Source: Beroe forskalii (Eukaryota > Ctenophora > Nuda > Beroida > Beroidae). From it: a DNA stretch of 64,000 nucleotides. The position numbers and the translations under genes are program-made. The stretch's first letter is position 1. Every line of letters begins with the position of its first letter. The notes beneath the pieces are model-generated. The model saw only the letters and a list, made by a program, of their open reading frames with translations. It did no database searches and had not been told where the DNA came from. The stretch lies in the NCBI GenBank assembly GCA_011033025.1, contig WFMF01000026.1, forward strand, positions 62,001-126,000. The letters are read 5' to 3'. Positions 1-10,889 of this stretch are shown piece after piece.

Positions 1-421
1 ACTTCTACAAAGTTGGATTCATTAGGAACCCGCTAACAAGACTTATTTCTGGATTCCGAGACAAAATCCTCAGGTAATTGTAAGTTCTTTGCTTCCAGTA
101 CGCCAATAAGCCATGCTATGATCTTGAATTCTGCTGAAATTATGATAAATTCATCTTGTGTGCTTCTTCAATAATTGGAGCGTTGACTGACTTCCAGAGT
201 GGATCGTTAGACAGTTTTTATTTGAAAAGCGATTGTATTTTAGATCAGCTATAATTACTAACTTAATTAGAATTTATGACCATTAACCCAGAAGGACGAA
301 GGAGGGAATGAAGCCCCCGATGAAAGACGTTAACCCCAGTTTGTCTATTGACTCTTCCGAAGCTGAGAAGTTTGCAGCTTTTGCGGAGTGTGTTATGGAG
401 GGCACGATCAAGAATTGCTGA
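1..421 (+). CDS. Carbohydrate sulfotransferase-like gene, partial 3' part
   Basis: Two exons are visible. Exon 1..73 is open from the window edge and reads FIRNPLTRLISGFRDKI, which matches the 3'-phosphate (PAPS) binding segment of Sulfotransfer_2 enzymes (R-x-P-x-x-R-L-x-S-x-x-R-D-K). It ends at a GT donor with two bases of a codon left over. Exon 292..421 follows a CCAG acceptor in the matching phase and encodes about 42 residues ending in a TGA. Family members are Golgi type II membrane enzymes that sulfate GalNAc or related sugars on glycans. The second exon has no motif I recognise, and a TIR element starts 14 bases after the stop, so the original C-terminus may have been displaced. The family call is fairly secure from exon 1; the second exon is inferred from phase. 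Confidence 0.55.
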
Positions 422-434
422 GAAATACGAGGTT

Positions 435-743
435 GTTAAATACGTATTTTTTAAAATACGGGAAAAAGTACAATACGTATTTTTTGGCAGAAGCTTCCGT
501 ATTTTTTCTCCTTCATCTTTGAAATTTTGCTTAAACTTCGAATTAAATGCATTGCCAATGCCATGTTTTGGTCGCGCGCGCACTTTTAACGAAACAATCA
601 TTTCATTATATTTGGAAGCGCATGCGCGTATACTTTTTCCCCGTATTAAACAACCCCTATTCAGAATCCGTGTTGTAATTTTCAAGTCACGTATTGTGAG
701 GCCAATACGTCGTACTTTTTGGCGATTTTTTTACGTATTTAAC
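435..743. mobile_element. MITE-like TIR element, 309 bp
   Basis: The left end GTTAAATACGTATTTTTT is mirrored by TTTTTTTACGTATTTAAC at the right end, and inner blocks around AAAAAGTAC/GTACTTTTT also pair. AT-rich, no coding capacity. It lies just after the sulfotransferase stop codon. Confidence 0.5.
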
Positions 744-774
744 ATCCTGGATCTCGGGGGGGAGGGGGGGAATG

Positions 775-1578
775 GGGGTCGTCCTAATAAACTTACTAGT
801 TTACTCATGAAATTTTGCAGGTCAGTACAGTTTGATCCAACTAAGAAAATGCTGCTTTCAGAATTTTGAATTTCGGCCATTTTCACGATTTACAGCCTCT
901 TAAAAACCCCATTTTTGGCCTAAAATGGACTTCTTTGTCTATAATTGTCCACGAGGACCAAAAATAAGGCTGAAAACTGCTTTTTTCCCATGCACTGCCT
1001 TCCAGAGAGTGTAGTAGAACCAAATAATGATGCATTTATACACAGAAATTTTCCCTAAGTCCAAGTGTGTCGGAGTATTTTCTGAATTTTGATCAGGGTG
1101 TCTGGGGGTCGTCCTAATAAACTTACTAGTTAACTCATGAAATTTTGCAGGTCAGTACAGTTTGATCCAACTAAGAAAATGCTGCTTTCAGAATTTTGAA
1201 TTTCAGCCATTTTCACGATTTACAGCCTCTTAAAAACCCCATTTTTGGCTTAAAAAGGACTTCTTTGTCTATAATTGTCCACAAGGACCAAAAATAAGGC
1301 TATAAACTGCTTTTTCCCATGCTACTGCCTTCCAGAGAGTAGTAGAGACCAAATAATGATGCATTTAAACACAGAATTTTCCCAAGTCCAATTGTGTCGA
1401 GTATTTTCTGAATTTTGATCAGTATCCTGGGGTCGTCCTTAATAAACTTACTAGTTAACTCATGAAATTTAGCAGGACAGTACAGTTTGATCCAACTAAG
1501 AAAATGCTGCTTTCAGAATTTTTAATTTCGGCCATTTTCACGATTTACAGCCCCTTAGAAACCCCAATTTTGGCCTAA
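775..1578. repeat. Tandem repeat, ~328-bp unit, 2.5 copies
   Basis: The block beginning GGGGTCGTCCTAATAAAC recurs at about 775, 1103 and 1430; the third copy stops near 1578. Copies differ by scattered substitutions and short indels. No ORF is shared between units. Confidence 0.85.
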
Positions 1579-2692
1579 AAAAGGGGGAAAATTTGGGAAA
1601 AAATTTTTGCTTTTTTTGCCTTTTTTTTTAGGGTTTAAAGTTAAACCCTTCCCTGAAAATTATAAAAAGGGTGTGTGGTTGAAGTTTTGTAAACATTTAA
1701 CCAAAATAGTTTTAAAATTTTAAAGGTTTATTTTAAAAAGGGGTTTGAAAACTGAGAAGTGGGAAAGAATGACCCCCAAAATAAATATATACGGGACCGG
1801 ACGAACTTTTTTCCCTTTGTGAGTTTTGAAATTAATTTTTATTTTACGGGGGATTTTCTTCGAGATAAAAAAGTCCCTAAAATTTTGGGTTCAGTGAGAG
1901 AATGGCGTCAAAATGGAAATTAGAAATTTACGGGTCAAAAATAAAAAAGAGATCTGTATTCTGAACCGAGGGATGGGAGAGGCCTGAGTGTGTGGTGGGA
2001 AAAAGGGGCGATTTTTAATGAACAATTTTTTCGGGATCACGAAACCAGGAAGTGCCCGATAACAAATATCGTGTTTTCTAATTCAGCCCTATTTAACGAT
2101 CCATAAGGACCAAACCAAAAGTATTTTCATTTTTGAAAATTTTGAAAAAGCAAAAAAGGGGGTCAAAAAAAGAAAGGGGAGGGGTTGAAAACTGAAAAAC
2201 CCAGTTAAGAAACCCCAGAAACCCAAAAATATTATCAAAATGACGCCCCTTTCTAACCCAGACAAAAAAACCCTTATAACCAATGCCCCAGCCCAGGGAC
2301 AATAATGGTTTAGGGGGAAAAATTTGTCATACCCAAGCCCCTATTATAAGAGAGGAGGAAAAAATCACAACTCATGTGTAACTCTTGTACTCTGTAAAGC
2401 CAATATCAATCCGAATCATTTGTTAATCGTTATAATCACATTTACATGTGGGGCTATTAATGTTTGTATTTATACATTACTTAGGATATTTTGTTACACT
2501 ATATGCAAGTAGGAAATTTAAATGCTGATGTTAAAATATGCATTGCATTCTATTAATAACAAGTATCTATTTAATATTTTGTATCAGATTGTGGTTTTCA
2601 ACAACATGCTAAATTCAAAAATCATCTGAGTTGAAGATGTCTAATAAAAGCAAAAATTGAACTCAAAATGGGATAAATTTGAAGATTATTAC
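1579..2692. other. Gene-free, homopolymer-rich stretch
   Basis: From 1579 to about 2310 the sequence is unusually rich in runs of A, G, T and C (AAAAAAGGGGG, TTTTTTTTT, GGGG) and looks like noisy sequence or a decayed repeat. From 2310 to 2692 it is ordinary AT-rich DNA. I see no gene. Confidence 0.5.
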
Positions 2693-4062
2693 CTATTGTA
2701 GACACTAGATTCAGCACAGAAGTACCAGTGTAAGGTGGCTGAGATCTGACATTCATACGTTCAATGTTTATAGCACGGCCCTCCAAGTCTACCTTAAGAG
2801 GTCTGTCTACACTCTGATGGTCTGGCACCTGGGAATTCAATATTTAATTGCATATAGTTAATGGTATATCAATTAGTAAAATAAGCATCTCACGTAGCAT
2901 CAATACCATGATCTATTAATAATCTCACTTTGACTTTTACTCCATTATCAGTTAAGTCATACATTGCCTATGTAATCATGCAACTTACCTCAGTGGAAAG
3001 CAGAATTGCTATGATATTTTCAACACCATCTAATGCATCTGTCTCATTCATCACTTTCCTATCTTCAATGTATCTTGTATAAATTTCGCATAAACAATCC
3101 TGTGAAACAAATAGTAAGAAATAAATTCAATGGCATGATGTTTCAATGGAATAAGTAATTCTAATTTACATACAGTATAGACATTGATCTTGTTATTCAA
3201 GAGTCTAGAAAAGGTAGGTACTGAAGGACCTTAAATCATCTAATAGACAGAAGTTAATTATGAATTACCCTAAATCTATTGTAAAATGGTAGTTACCGAA
3301 GTACTATACCTAAGAATAATTAATTAATCATCTAATAATTATAAATTAGTAACGACTTACCCTGAATGTATTGTAAAATGGGAAGGATGATAAGATGCAA
3401 ATGCACTTAGGACCGTAAAACACTCTTGGCATCTCTGAGTTTGCTGCTAAACTTGCACGTTTGCTGTCACTTCTGGATTTAAAGACAGGGTATTAAAAGA
3501 CACTTTATGAACCTTATTCCATACCTATGATAGTACATTGAATACGAGACACAAGTAGCTGTCTGAGTATAAAGTTAGGTTGAGGCCTATCCAAAATAAT
3601 CACCAATACAGGGAGTGTAGAGTGTTTCATGCCTATCAAACCTGTACATGAAGGATGGCTGAATATCATCATCTACATCAATACAGTCATTGCTCTCCAA
3701 CAAATCATCACATGGTTCAAAGACAGAAAAACATGTGACATAGGTATAAGCTCCTTCCATGTTGGTGAAAATGAAGTTGAAGCATTCTGGTGGTCGAGGA
3801 TAGCTGTATGTTTTCCATCCACCAGGTTGACAGAACTGAGGGTAATATTTATTACTGGCATAGTTACAAATAGACCTTAGAGATGTCATTCCAAAAGGGC
3901 CATCATTGAATTAGCAGAACTTACTGTAAGATAATTAAACTTTTTAAAAAGCTACATCTGAATAACTTACAGAAACTACTCCATCTTCAGGAAATTCAAA
4001 GCCTTCCCAGTCCTCCTTAGGGAATCTTTGGACAACACGTCCCTTGACACCACTTCCCTGAT
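2693..4062 (-). CDS. DENN-domain protein (SBF/MADD-type Rab GEF), partial
   Basis: Five exons fit in order and phase: 4062..3971, 3835..3642, 3472..3361, 3099..2989 and 2828..2693. All have GT donors and AG acceptors (for example GTTTCT|gtaagt at 3971). The peptide runs VVQRFPKEDWEGF, then FCQPGGW and PPECFNFIFTN (uDENN), then FYGPKC and FPFYNTFRDCL, then ENIIAILLSTE and the start of the central DENN module. FCQPxGW and QRFPxxDW resemble myotubularin-related SBF1/SBF2 most closely, but MADD-type proteins share the FPFxxxFRxxL block, so the subfamily is uncertain. DENN proteins act as guanine-nucleotide exchange factors for Rab GTPases on membranes. The gene continues beyond both limits: the first exon is not visible upstream, and the rest must lie left of the window or be lost in the repeats at 0.8-2.3 kb. 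Confidence 0.75.
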
Positions 4063-4509
4063 CTGAAATATTTGCATCATCTTACCCTCTTGTTCCATGG
4101 CCAAATAATTCACTGAAATAATATGGCCATATTTTTTCTGAAAAATATATTTTTCAGCTCAACCTGTTCCATGCCCATATAATTTTTGCGCCATAAAATT
4201 ATGTAATTAAATCACAGTCCAAGCATTGAAACATTAACCCATCAGTATTCAGTCAACTGATGATTGGTACATTAACCAATCAGATTGAGCAATATGAGTG
4301 TATAATCCATACTATTATATAGCATGATATTTCTATTCAATGCACGTGAAGTTGGCCTTATCTTCATTCCGCTTCACCTATAATTTAGTGCACACAGCAC
4401 GGTCGAAATGACAAGGCCTACTACAGCAGTACAGCCTGTATATATGAACTTATGAAGGGTTAGGTATACACAGCCAACGCCCAAAGAAGCAGTAAACTGG
4501 GATGCGTTT

Positions 4510-5037
4510 TTGTCAAGAGTGAAAATTCTCATCTCATGTTCCAAAATCAAATCTTATAAGAGTACTGGTCAGTCATGGATCGGCAAGACTTTTGAATGCC
4601 CCGGCACCTTGCTGCCACTACATTACATACACAGGTATACACAGCCAACGCCCAAAGAAGCAGTAAACTGGGATGCGTTTTTGTCAAGAGTGAAAAATCT
4701 CATCTCATGTTCCAAAATCAAATCTTATAAGAGTACTGGTCAGTCATGGATCGGCAAGACTTTTGAATGCCCCGGCACCTTGCTGCCACTACATTACACA
4801 TTTGTTGCGGAGAGTGATCAAGCTTGCGACTTACAATCGTGCATGACCGGAACCCTAACGTGGGAGCTGTACAATGTAGGTGCCTTCATCATTCATGGCC
4901 TTAAAAAGGCAAAACCAAGGCAAAAGGTTTCATCATTACCATCTGCAGCGGTTTTTATGAAGATTATTGATGAATTGATTTTTCGTTACGGAAGGAATTT
5001 GCTGGGAAATTTTGATTTTGTGGGAAATTTTTGAGCG
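4510..5037 (+). CDS. Unrecognised ORF with a 57-residue internal duplication
   Basis: An open frame of about 174 residues, already open upstream of 4510 and with no convincing ATG at its start, ends in TGA at 5035-5037. Two copies of a 57-residue block (KIKSYKSTGQSWIGKTFECP is in each) come from a 171-bp direct duplication at 4462-4632 and 4633-4803; because 171 is a multiple of three the frame is preserved. The tail (TFVAESDQACDLQSCMTGTL onward) is unique. I recognise no domain. It could be an exon or an ORF carried by the surrounding inverted-end element. Nearly identical copies suggest a recent duplication. Confidence 0.35.
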
Positions 5038-5960
5038 AAAAGTTAAATATGTCATGTGGCCCAGTTATCAATGAAGATTTTCTATATCCCTAACTCATTG
5101 TTTTCTAATATTGGTCAAAAACAGTGCTTCAGTGAAAAAAAAAAATTTCGTTACGGAAGGATTGGAGCGATTGACAGAAAATGGAATTTTCAGTTCAATG
5201 ATGATTTGATCCAAAAATAATAACCTCACATGGCTGGCTCTTCCATATATTATAGATCATTATCATTAGACTTGTTCATGAGCAGGAATTAATATAAAGT
5301 GAAAAAGAATGTTCATAATTGTCAATTAGAAATTGCTAATTGACGTTACGGAAGGAATTGTTACGGAAGGAAAAAAAATCTAAAAATCAAATATTTTCTA
5401 CGAAGGATGATTGTAAAATATATTTTGTACAATCGATAGATATGATCTCTTTAAAGCTCCCAGGAAATTTTCTTGGAGAATAGTCATGAGATTACTGAAA
5501 TATGGCAAACCAAAAAATTTGTTACGGATAGGAAAATCCTTCCGTAACATGCGCTACGGAAGGAAATTCGCCCAAAACCACCCAAAACGTTACGGAGGGA
5601 AATTTTCACCTGAGCATATTTTCACAATTTAGGCTGGTGAGACTCCAGTAATCTGCAAAGCAAATCGTCATTTCATCCTAGGGGAAGTTTTGTAATCCAA
5701 ATTTTAAAATTCCAAAGACTTTCTTGTTTTTCAACTTTTCCACCTATTTTCCGTTACGGAAGGAATGTTACGGAAGGAAAATTAGAAATTGTTCATATTT
5801 CAACCTGCTACAATATTTTTATTGTTTTGAACACCTATCTTAGGAATTAAACTCACTTAATAATGAATCTAAGAAGAATTTTCACTCTCCCACCTTTGCT
5901 TTCCGAGAAATTGACATTTTGAAAAGATCGGATTCCTTCCGTAACGTTACGGAAATTTCA
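4985..5960. repeat. Cluster of GTTACGGAAGG motifs
   Basis: The 11-mer GTTACGGAAGG or close variants recurs about ten times in under 1 kb (near 4986, 5150, 5344, 5358, 5522, 5567, 5587, 5754, 5767) and meets its inverse at 5934-5952 (TTCCTTCCGTAACGTTACGG). Spacing is irregular, so this is not a simple tandem array. The flanking sequence is otherwise unrelated between copies. Confidence 0.6.
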
Positions 5961-7444
5961 AATTCTCATTTTTGAAGTGGTATATCTCAGGGATTGAGGC
6001 ACCACTGCTTTGAAAAATGTGTTTTCAGTATGACCCAACCATCTAAGAAATGGTTGTCGCCAGAAAAACTGGAATTGAAACGATTTTAAAAATTGATCTC
6101 TGGGAATATTTCGTCAATAATCTTCTTATTATAATGTGTGCGTCTGAATTCTTTAATTAGCTTTCAAAGGCAGACTCCACAGGTAGCTACAGACTAACCA
6201 GTACTACAACTATTGTAGTGATGTGTAAGTCTGCATCTGTGCACGCCTTCACTCGGCTTTTTACCGATTCCCTGTCAAAGCTCCCTTTAAAGTTATAGTC
6301 CTAAACCTTAACCCGGAACCCAACTACGCAAGCCCTAGTTCTAACTCTCATCCTCACCTCAACACTAACTTAATGTTTGAGGCTAACCTAAACACCGATT
6401 TAAGAGAAGTAGGCTGTAAACACCGTAGATTTAGAGAACAGTTTTTTCAGAGAAAGTTTTGCTCCCTCACTGTGACACTTCATGTTACCTTCACTGAATG
6501 AGCGAATGAATATAGGTAGGTTCGCAATATGAGGCTCGGCTTGCCGATTCTGCCGTGTGTGTGTGGCCTGAGACCTGTGTTGGCTTAGAATTGCATGACT
6601 GGCTAGCCAGTCATGTGAATTTTGTAGGCCCAGCGGTCTCGGCCGTGTACATGCGGTGGAGTCGGCGAGTTTGAGCCCCTCAGATTGCGAAGCCTACCTA
6701 TATTTATATGCTGTGTTCACTGTTCTGCATGTTCAGTGTGTTAAAGGCCAGTAATGGCCTATGCAGACACTGAGTGAAGTTTAAAGTAGCCTGACAAAGT
6801 ATCAGAGGCCAAAAATGATGAAATTGATTGAGTATGACCTCCATTGGTCAGTACACGGCCTCATTAGCCTAATCATGGCCTCATTAACTGTTTCTCCATG
6901 TTTCAATGTACCAAATGAACTTTTTTAGTTTCATATTTCCCAATAGCAAAATTAAGAGTTTTTATTTCTTCGATCCGCCTCGATCAAGGTCAATGGTGAA
7001 GGAGCCCGAGGTCGGGTGTAGAGTGTTGAATGTAAACAATTACCTCATTAACACACAAGAATACCTGGGTACATGTCAAAATTCAATTAAGTGTATCAAT
7101 TAGAACGTGATCTTGGCACTCACTACCCATATATATGAGTAAAAAAAATTAATATGTGCCGGCTCGCACATATTTTTTCGACCGAATTATATCAGTAAAA
7201 TCGTAAAAATATGGGTAAAAAATATCAGAAAATAAATATCACTGATATATATGAGTGAAAATATGGCCATGGAACATAGGGGTAAGTGAGAAATATTAGA
7301 GCTTCATGTTTGAAAATAAAATATGAAGTATGGTTGAACAGATAGGGTTATTAAAACACTGTAATTTTCTCTGTCACCTATATCACCCATGCAACAAGCA
7401 TAACATTTCCAGCTAGTTACAAGCAATTTCCTCGATAGTAGGAT

Positions 7445-7649
7445 AAAACACCACCCGGACAAAACCCCACCCGGACATAACCCCACCTTAGAGCACAAAT
7501 TGCGCGATGGGAACGTTCGTGCGAACCATATGTCCTAACCCTAACCGTAACATTGCGTCACAGGATTACGCACGAGCGTCCCTTTTGCGCAATTTGTGCT
7601 CCAAGGTGGGGTTATGTCCTGGTGGGGTTTTGTCCGGGTGGTGTTTTGT
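7445..7649. repeat. Fold-back element with ~75-bp inverted arms
   Basis: Left arm ACACCACCCGGACAAAACC (7449 onward) and right arm GGTTTTGTCCGGGTGGTGT are inverse copies, and the pairing continues inwards through CATAACCCCACCTT / AAGGTGGGGTTATG and AATTGCGC / GCGCAATT. The loop contains CCTAACCCTAACCGTAAC. No coding capacity. Confidence 0.75.
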
Positions 7650-8250
7650 CCGCGCACCATTTCCTCAATTGTTAATACTTTATTTCTTACCTCGGGTGGG
7701 ATTTTTGTCGTCAAGGTCTAAGTCATGAGTGTCATCACAGATTAAATCAACAATAGCTACATAGTCAACAAGGTGCCGTACCATCAACTACATTCAGCTA
7801 CACAAACTGTAATAATAGGTGAGTTCTTCAGACAATTTCAAGATTATAGCTTGTGAATTGAATATTACTGTCTCATCATTTACTCTGTCAAACAAATGAT
7901 TAGTCAAACATTGTAGCTTGAGCATCAAATATTCCTGTCTTATCAGTTACTTGTTATCATGACACTTGTTACAATACAGCACTGTTGTGTTCATGCGTAA
8001 AACAAACACCGAATATATTTTTGGAGTAACTTCATAATCATATTTTTATGAAGGCTCTAATTTAGATAGGAGACTGAACAAAATTGTACTTAAATCGAAT
8101 CAATAATAGGTGAATATACTGTTAAATCAGTATCACATGCGTACAAATTGTGATTTTGTGGAAATTTCAGACACCAATCTCAGAGGTGGCAATGCCTCAG
8201 TAATTTTATTGCCTACTGGAAGTTATTGGATCAATTTAAGTTTTTCCCAT
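7650..8250. other. No gene seen
   Basis: AT-rich DNA without a supported ORF, splice-phased exon or repeat. Confidence 0.5.
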
Positions 8251-8388
8251 ATGTGTGCAGACTGCTCAATTGAAAAAGACGTGCAAAATTGAGTGTTTTA
8301 GACGGAATTTATATGGAAAGTTGAAGTGCACAGAGGAAATCCATGTATCTTTATCAAGGCCTCTGCCAATCAAGCAGTCTGCACACAT
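8251..8388. mobile_element. Hairpin MITE, family copy 1 (138 bp)
   Basis: Arms ATGTGTGCAGACTGCTCAAT and its near inverse ending CAGTCTGCACACAT enclose a centre with GACGGAATTTATATGGAAAG. The same architecture and central sequence recur at 39733-39884, and a divergent relative lies at 62131-62284. Confidence 0.7.
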
Positions 8389-8396
8389 AAGGTGGT

Positions 8397-8544
8397 TTCA
8401 TCGTTCCACATCGACCGAATGGACTGATCAAATGAAAAACATGCACAGTAAATTTTTACGATGACGTCCATGCAAAACAGTAAGCTCGAGCAAATGTGTA
8501 CGTTTTTCATTTGATCAGTTTATCTGATTGACGCAGAACGATGC
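8397..8544. mobile_element. Inverted-repeat element
   Basis: TGATCAAATGAAAAACATGCAC (8427 region) pairs with GTGTACGTTTTTCATTTGATCA (8497 region), and outer blocks CATCGTTC / GAACGATG also pair. It abuts the preceding hairpin MITE. Non-coding. Confidence 0.55.
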
Positions 8545-8799
8545 AGGTGCCTAAGCGTTAGGTTCAAAAGATTATGTATTGACAGAGCATCATATTGAAA
8601 CATGCCACAATTAATGTGCTGATCTCCTTATAAATAATCAAGAATTCTAATGGTCACAATATTTGCTGATTGCCCAATGAATTTACATGGATATCAAATA
8701 CATAGACATGGAGTTACTGTCTCCAATGAATGTAGAAAAATTTTCCAATGAGCTCTGTCCAAATAAATATGTTTAAGATTTTACAACATCATGTCAGTG

Positions 8800-8905
8800 T
8801 ACCACTCATCTTGGAGTGACTCATGTAGATCCTACTGCTCTCCACATTGTATTTCTGCTCTCCACATTAATTTTATTACTGCTCTCCACATAACTGTTCT
8901 CCTCA
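8800..8905. repeat. Short tandem repeat, CTGCTCTCCACAT
   Basis: Four irregular copies of ACTGCTCTCCACAT/TCTGCTCTCCACAT. The rest of 8545-9130 shows nothing recognisable. Confidence 0.6.
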
Positions 8906-9137
8906 TTGCATTACCTAAAAAAATTGCATAACCTAATTAAATGGATCATGTTGATGTTTGAGAACCGAGTTGGAGAAAAGTCTTGGAGATTGAGGTCTTG
9001 GAGAAAGTTTTCTTCGTGATTAAAACATCGTGTCTTGTTATGTATTTTCTTTTGCAATTTTCATTCTATCAGTCAAATTGAACAATGAACTTTGTCTAAT
9101 GTTCGATTTATTTTGTAATTCTTAATCATTTCTGCGG

Positions 9138-9312
9138 GTTCCTAAGCCCGCAAAGGTGTGTGTACGCGCCGTCGCGCCGCGCTTTCTACAGGGAAGCGCG
9201 CCGCGCGAGCCAAACAGAGATATACGTGTTTAGCAACTATGCGGGCTAAAGGCTTAAAAAGTTTAAAGTACACCGCGCGCTTCCCTATTCCTAAGCCCGC
9301 ATAGGTGTGTCA
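9138..9312. mobile_element. GC-rich TTCCTAAGCCCGCATAGG element, copy 1
   Basis: TTCCTAAGCCCGCA(A/T)AGGTGTGT occurs at both 9141 and 9290, enclosing CGCGCCGCGC / GCGCGCCGCGC inverted blocks, AAGCGCGCCGCGC and ATATACGTGTTTAGCAA. Relatives lie near 16.97-17.10 kb, 36.24-36.36 kb, 38.33-38.47 kb and 38.62-38.82 kb. Confidence 0.6.
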
Positions 9313-9606
9313 GAATTATTGGCGCGTTTTGAAAATTACGTGTATTTTGATATGAAATCGCCCATTTTCAATCGTTCATAACTCGACTTCTGATTATCGA
9401 AATTACACAATTTAAAAACAGGCTTGTAGAGGAATGTTTCAGCTTTCTAAGGACATCAAATTGACCAAATGAAATTTTTCGCAACCCAAGATACGGTCCC
9501 GAGGCTGTTCTTGACCTTGACTGTCGGAATCAGGGGCGTTCCTTCAAAGCAGAACGCCGAACATAAGATCAATATTGCTCATCAGAAAGGGTTATTTCTA
9601 CTCTAA

Positions 9607-9740
9607 GGCGGCCGTAACGTTCGTCGGTCGATCGAATGGAATTGGTCGATCGATCAACTTCATTTCAAAGAACGATGTGTTTAACTGGTCCCTAATGACT
9701 TGAATCGTGTTTAAATGAGCAATATTTAGTTGTTTCCCTA
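9607..9740. mobile_element. Left part of a split TIR element
   Basis: The left TIR GGCGGCCGTAACGTTCGTCG followed by GTCGATCG and GATCGATCAACTTCATTT is matched inversely by 10827-10886 plus 16375-16412. The element was split first by a retroelement with a 13-14 bp target duplication (9741-10812) and, in its right TIR, by a LINE (10886-16375). Without the insertions it would be about 245 bp. A partial relative lies near 41,170. Confidence 0.65.
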
Positions 9741-10812
9741 GGGGTCCTTGGGAGGATATTGCACAGCATGTTCTCTTATAAGGTGGTCTTGTCTCTGGCA
9801 CTTCTTGTGTCACGAGGCAGCCAGCTAAGTCCTGTTCCACCCTCCGGCTTACTTCGCTCTGCCAGGTGCACCCCGGGTCACGCTAAGGTTCAGGCAGCAC
9901 AGAGCTGACTCTCATCCAGCTCTGTGTCCATATCATCCCACTTCTCTGTCCCCCCCTGTTTTCACCCTCCTCACCTTACTTCACACCACGCAGCCCTTTC
10001 CTCGGCTCTCTTCTTCCTTCCCTCCTAACCCCCTTCTTCCCCAGTTCCCTAGAATCCCTTTTCTTGCTTGCAGTTCTGCTACTTTCCTCCTCTCTTCCCC
10101 CTTCAGGCATCTCCCAGAGATTGGTGATCTGACACGCAGATTAACACAAGGTATACTATGAGTCACAACTCCACTTTGATCGCAAACAGATGCAAAAGAA
10201 CACACCCAGATCCCACCAATTACACCTATTCAAATCATTTCGAGCTTATCAAGAGCGCAGCGCATGCGCATGCAGTGCGTGCGCATGCTGCATGCAGCTT
10301 ATCAGTTATGTTGTTACCATAAAAGTCTCAACGACCAACCCTTTCAGGAAACCTTCCAGCAACTATTTCAGGACTACTCCCTAGGTACAATCAATCATGT
10401 CCCCTGTGCAGTGTGCAGGCCTCCCTGTATGGCTGTGCATAGGCACTAGCCAATGGAGAACCTGTGCGCAGCACTTACTTTTTGAGGGCATTGTTGCAGC
10501 AGTTGGAGCATGTGGAACTACCAGAACACTGGATCCATTCTAGTTATAGAGACCCCACATCCTACCTGGTTTCACCAGACAGGGCCGACTGCAGTCATCA
10601 CAAATCATATCTCAAAAATCTAGAGCTATACTATGCAGAGACGTACTCACTGGAGTACTAAATATGATTACTGCTCGCGACACCACTAAGGAACCATGTC
10701 GGCCAATGTTTCTGGAAGGGTATGGTCGGGCATATATGTCCTCCAATCCTGTGTGTTGGGGGGCACTACGGGGGCTTTAGTAAGCCTTCCGTCAACTATC
10801 TATCTATCTATC
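9741..10812 (+). mobile_element. 5'-truncated retroelement with (TATC)n tail and TSD
   Basis: The insert ends in (TATC)n at 10797-10812 and is flanked by TAGTTGTTTCCCTA at 9727-9740 and 10813-10826, a 13-14 bp target-site duplication. The 5' part has a decayed frame reminiscent of a LINE ORF2 C-terminus. No reverse-transcriptase core remains. Tail plus TSD are diagnostic of target-primed insertion. Confidence 0.65.
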
Positions 10813-10889
10813 TAGTTGTTTCCCTACTAGCTCAAAGATTTTCTATTTAAAACACATCAGTTGATCAAATGAAGTTGATCGATCGAACA

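Larger units (their letters stand above)
4081..7286. mobile_element. 3.2-kb element bounded by inverted ends
   Basis: The left end (4081-4106, CTTACCCTCTTGTTCCATGG) is matched in inverse orientation by the right end (7261-7286, CCATGGAACATAGGGGTAAG), about 21 of 25 bases. AAATATGGCCAT blocks follow inside both ends. The interior holds an ORF with a 57-codon duplication (4462-5037), a cluster of GTTACGGAAGG motifs (4985-5960) and about 1.3 kb with no recognisable genes. No transposase was recognised and no target duplication was confirmed. Confidence 0.4.

Noticed and set aside
348..869. 173-codon plus-strand frame
   Set aside because: It runs through the sulfotransferase exon in a wrong frame, a TIR element and the start of the 328-bp repeat.
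3629..3880. Plus-strand 83-codon frame over the uDENN exon
   Set aside because: Antisense shadow; the minus strand carries FCQPGGW and proper splice sites.
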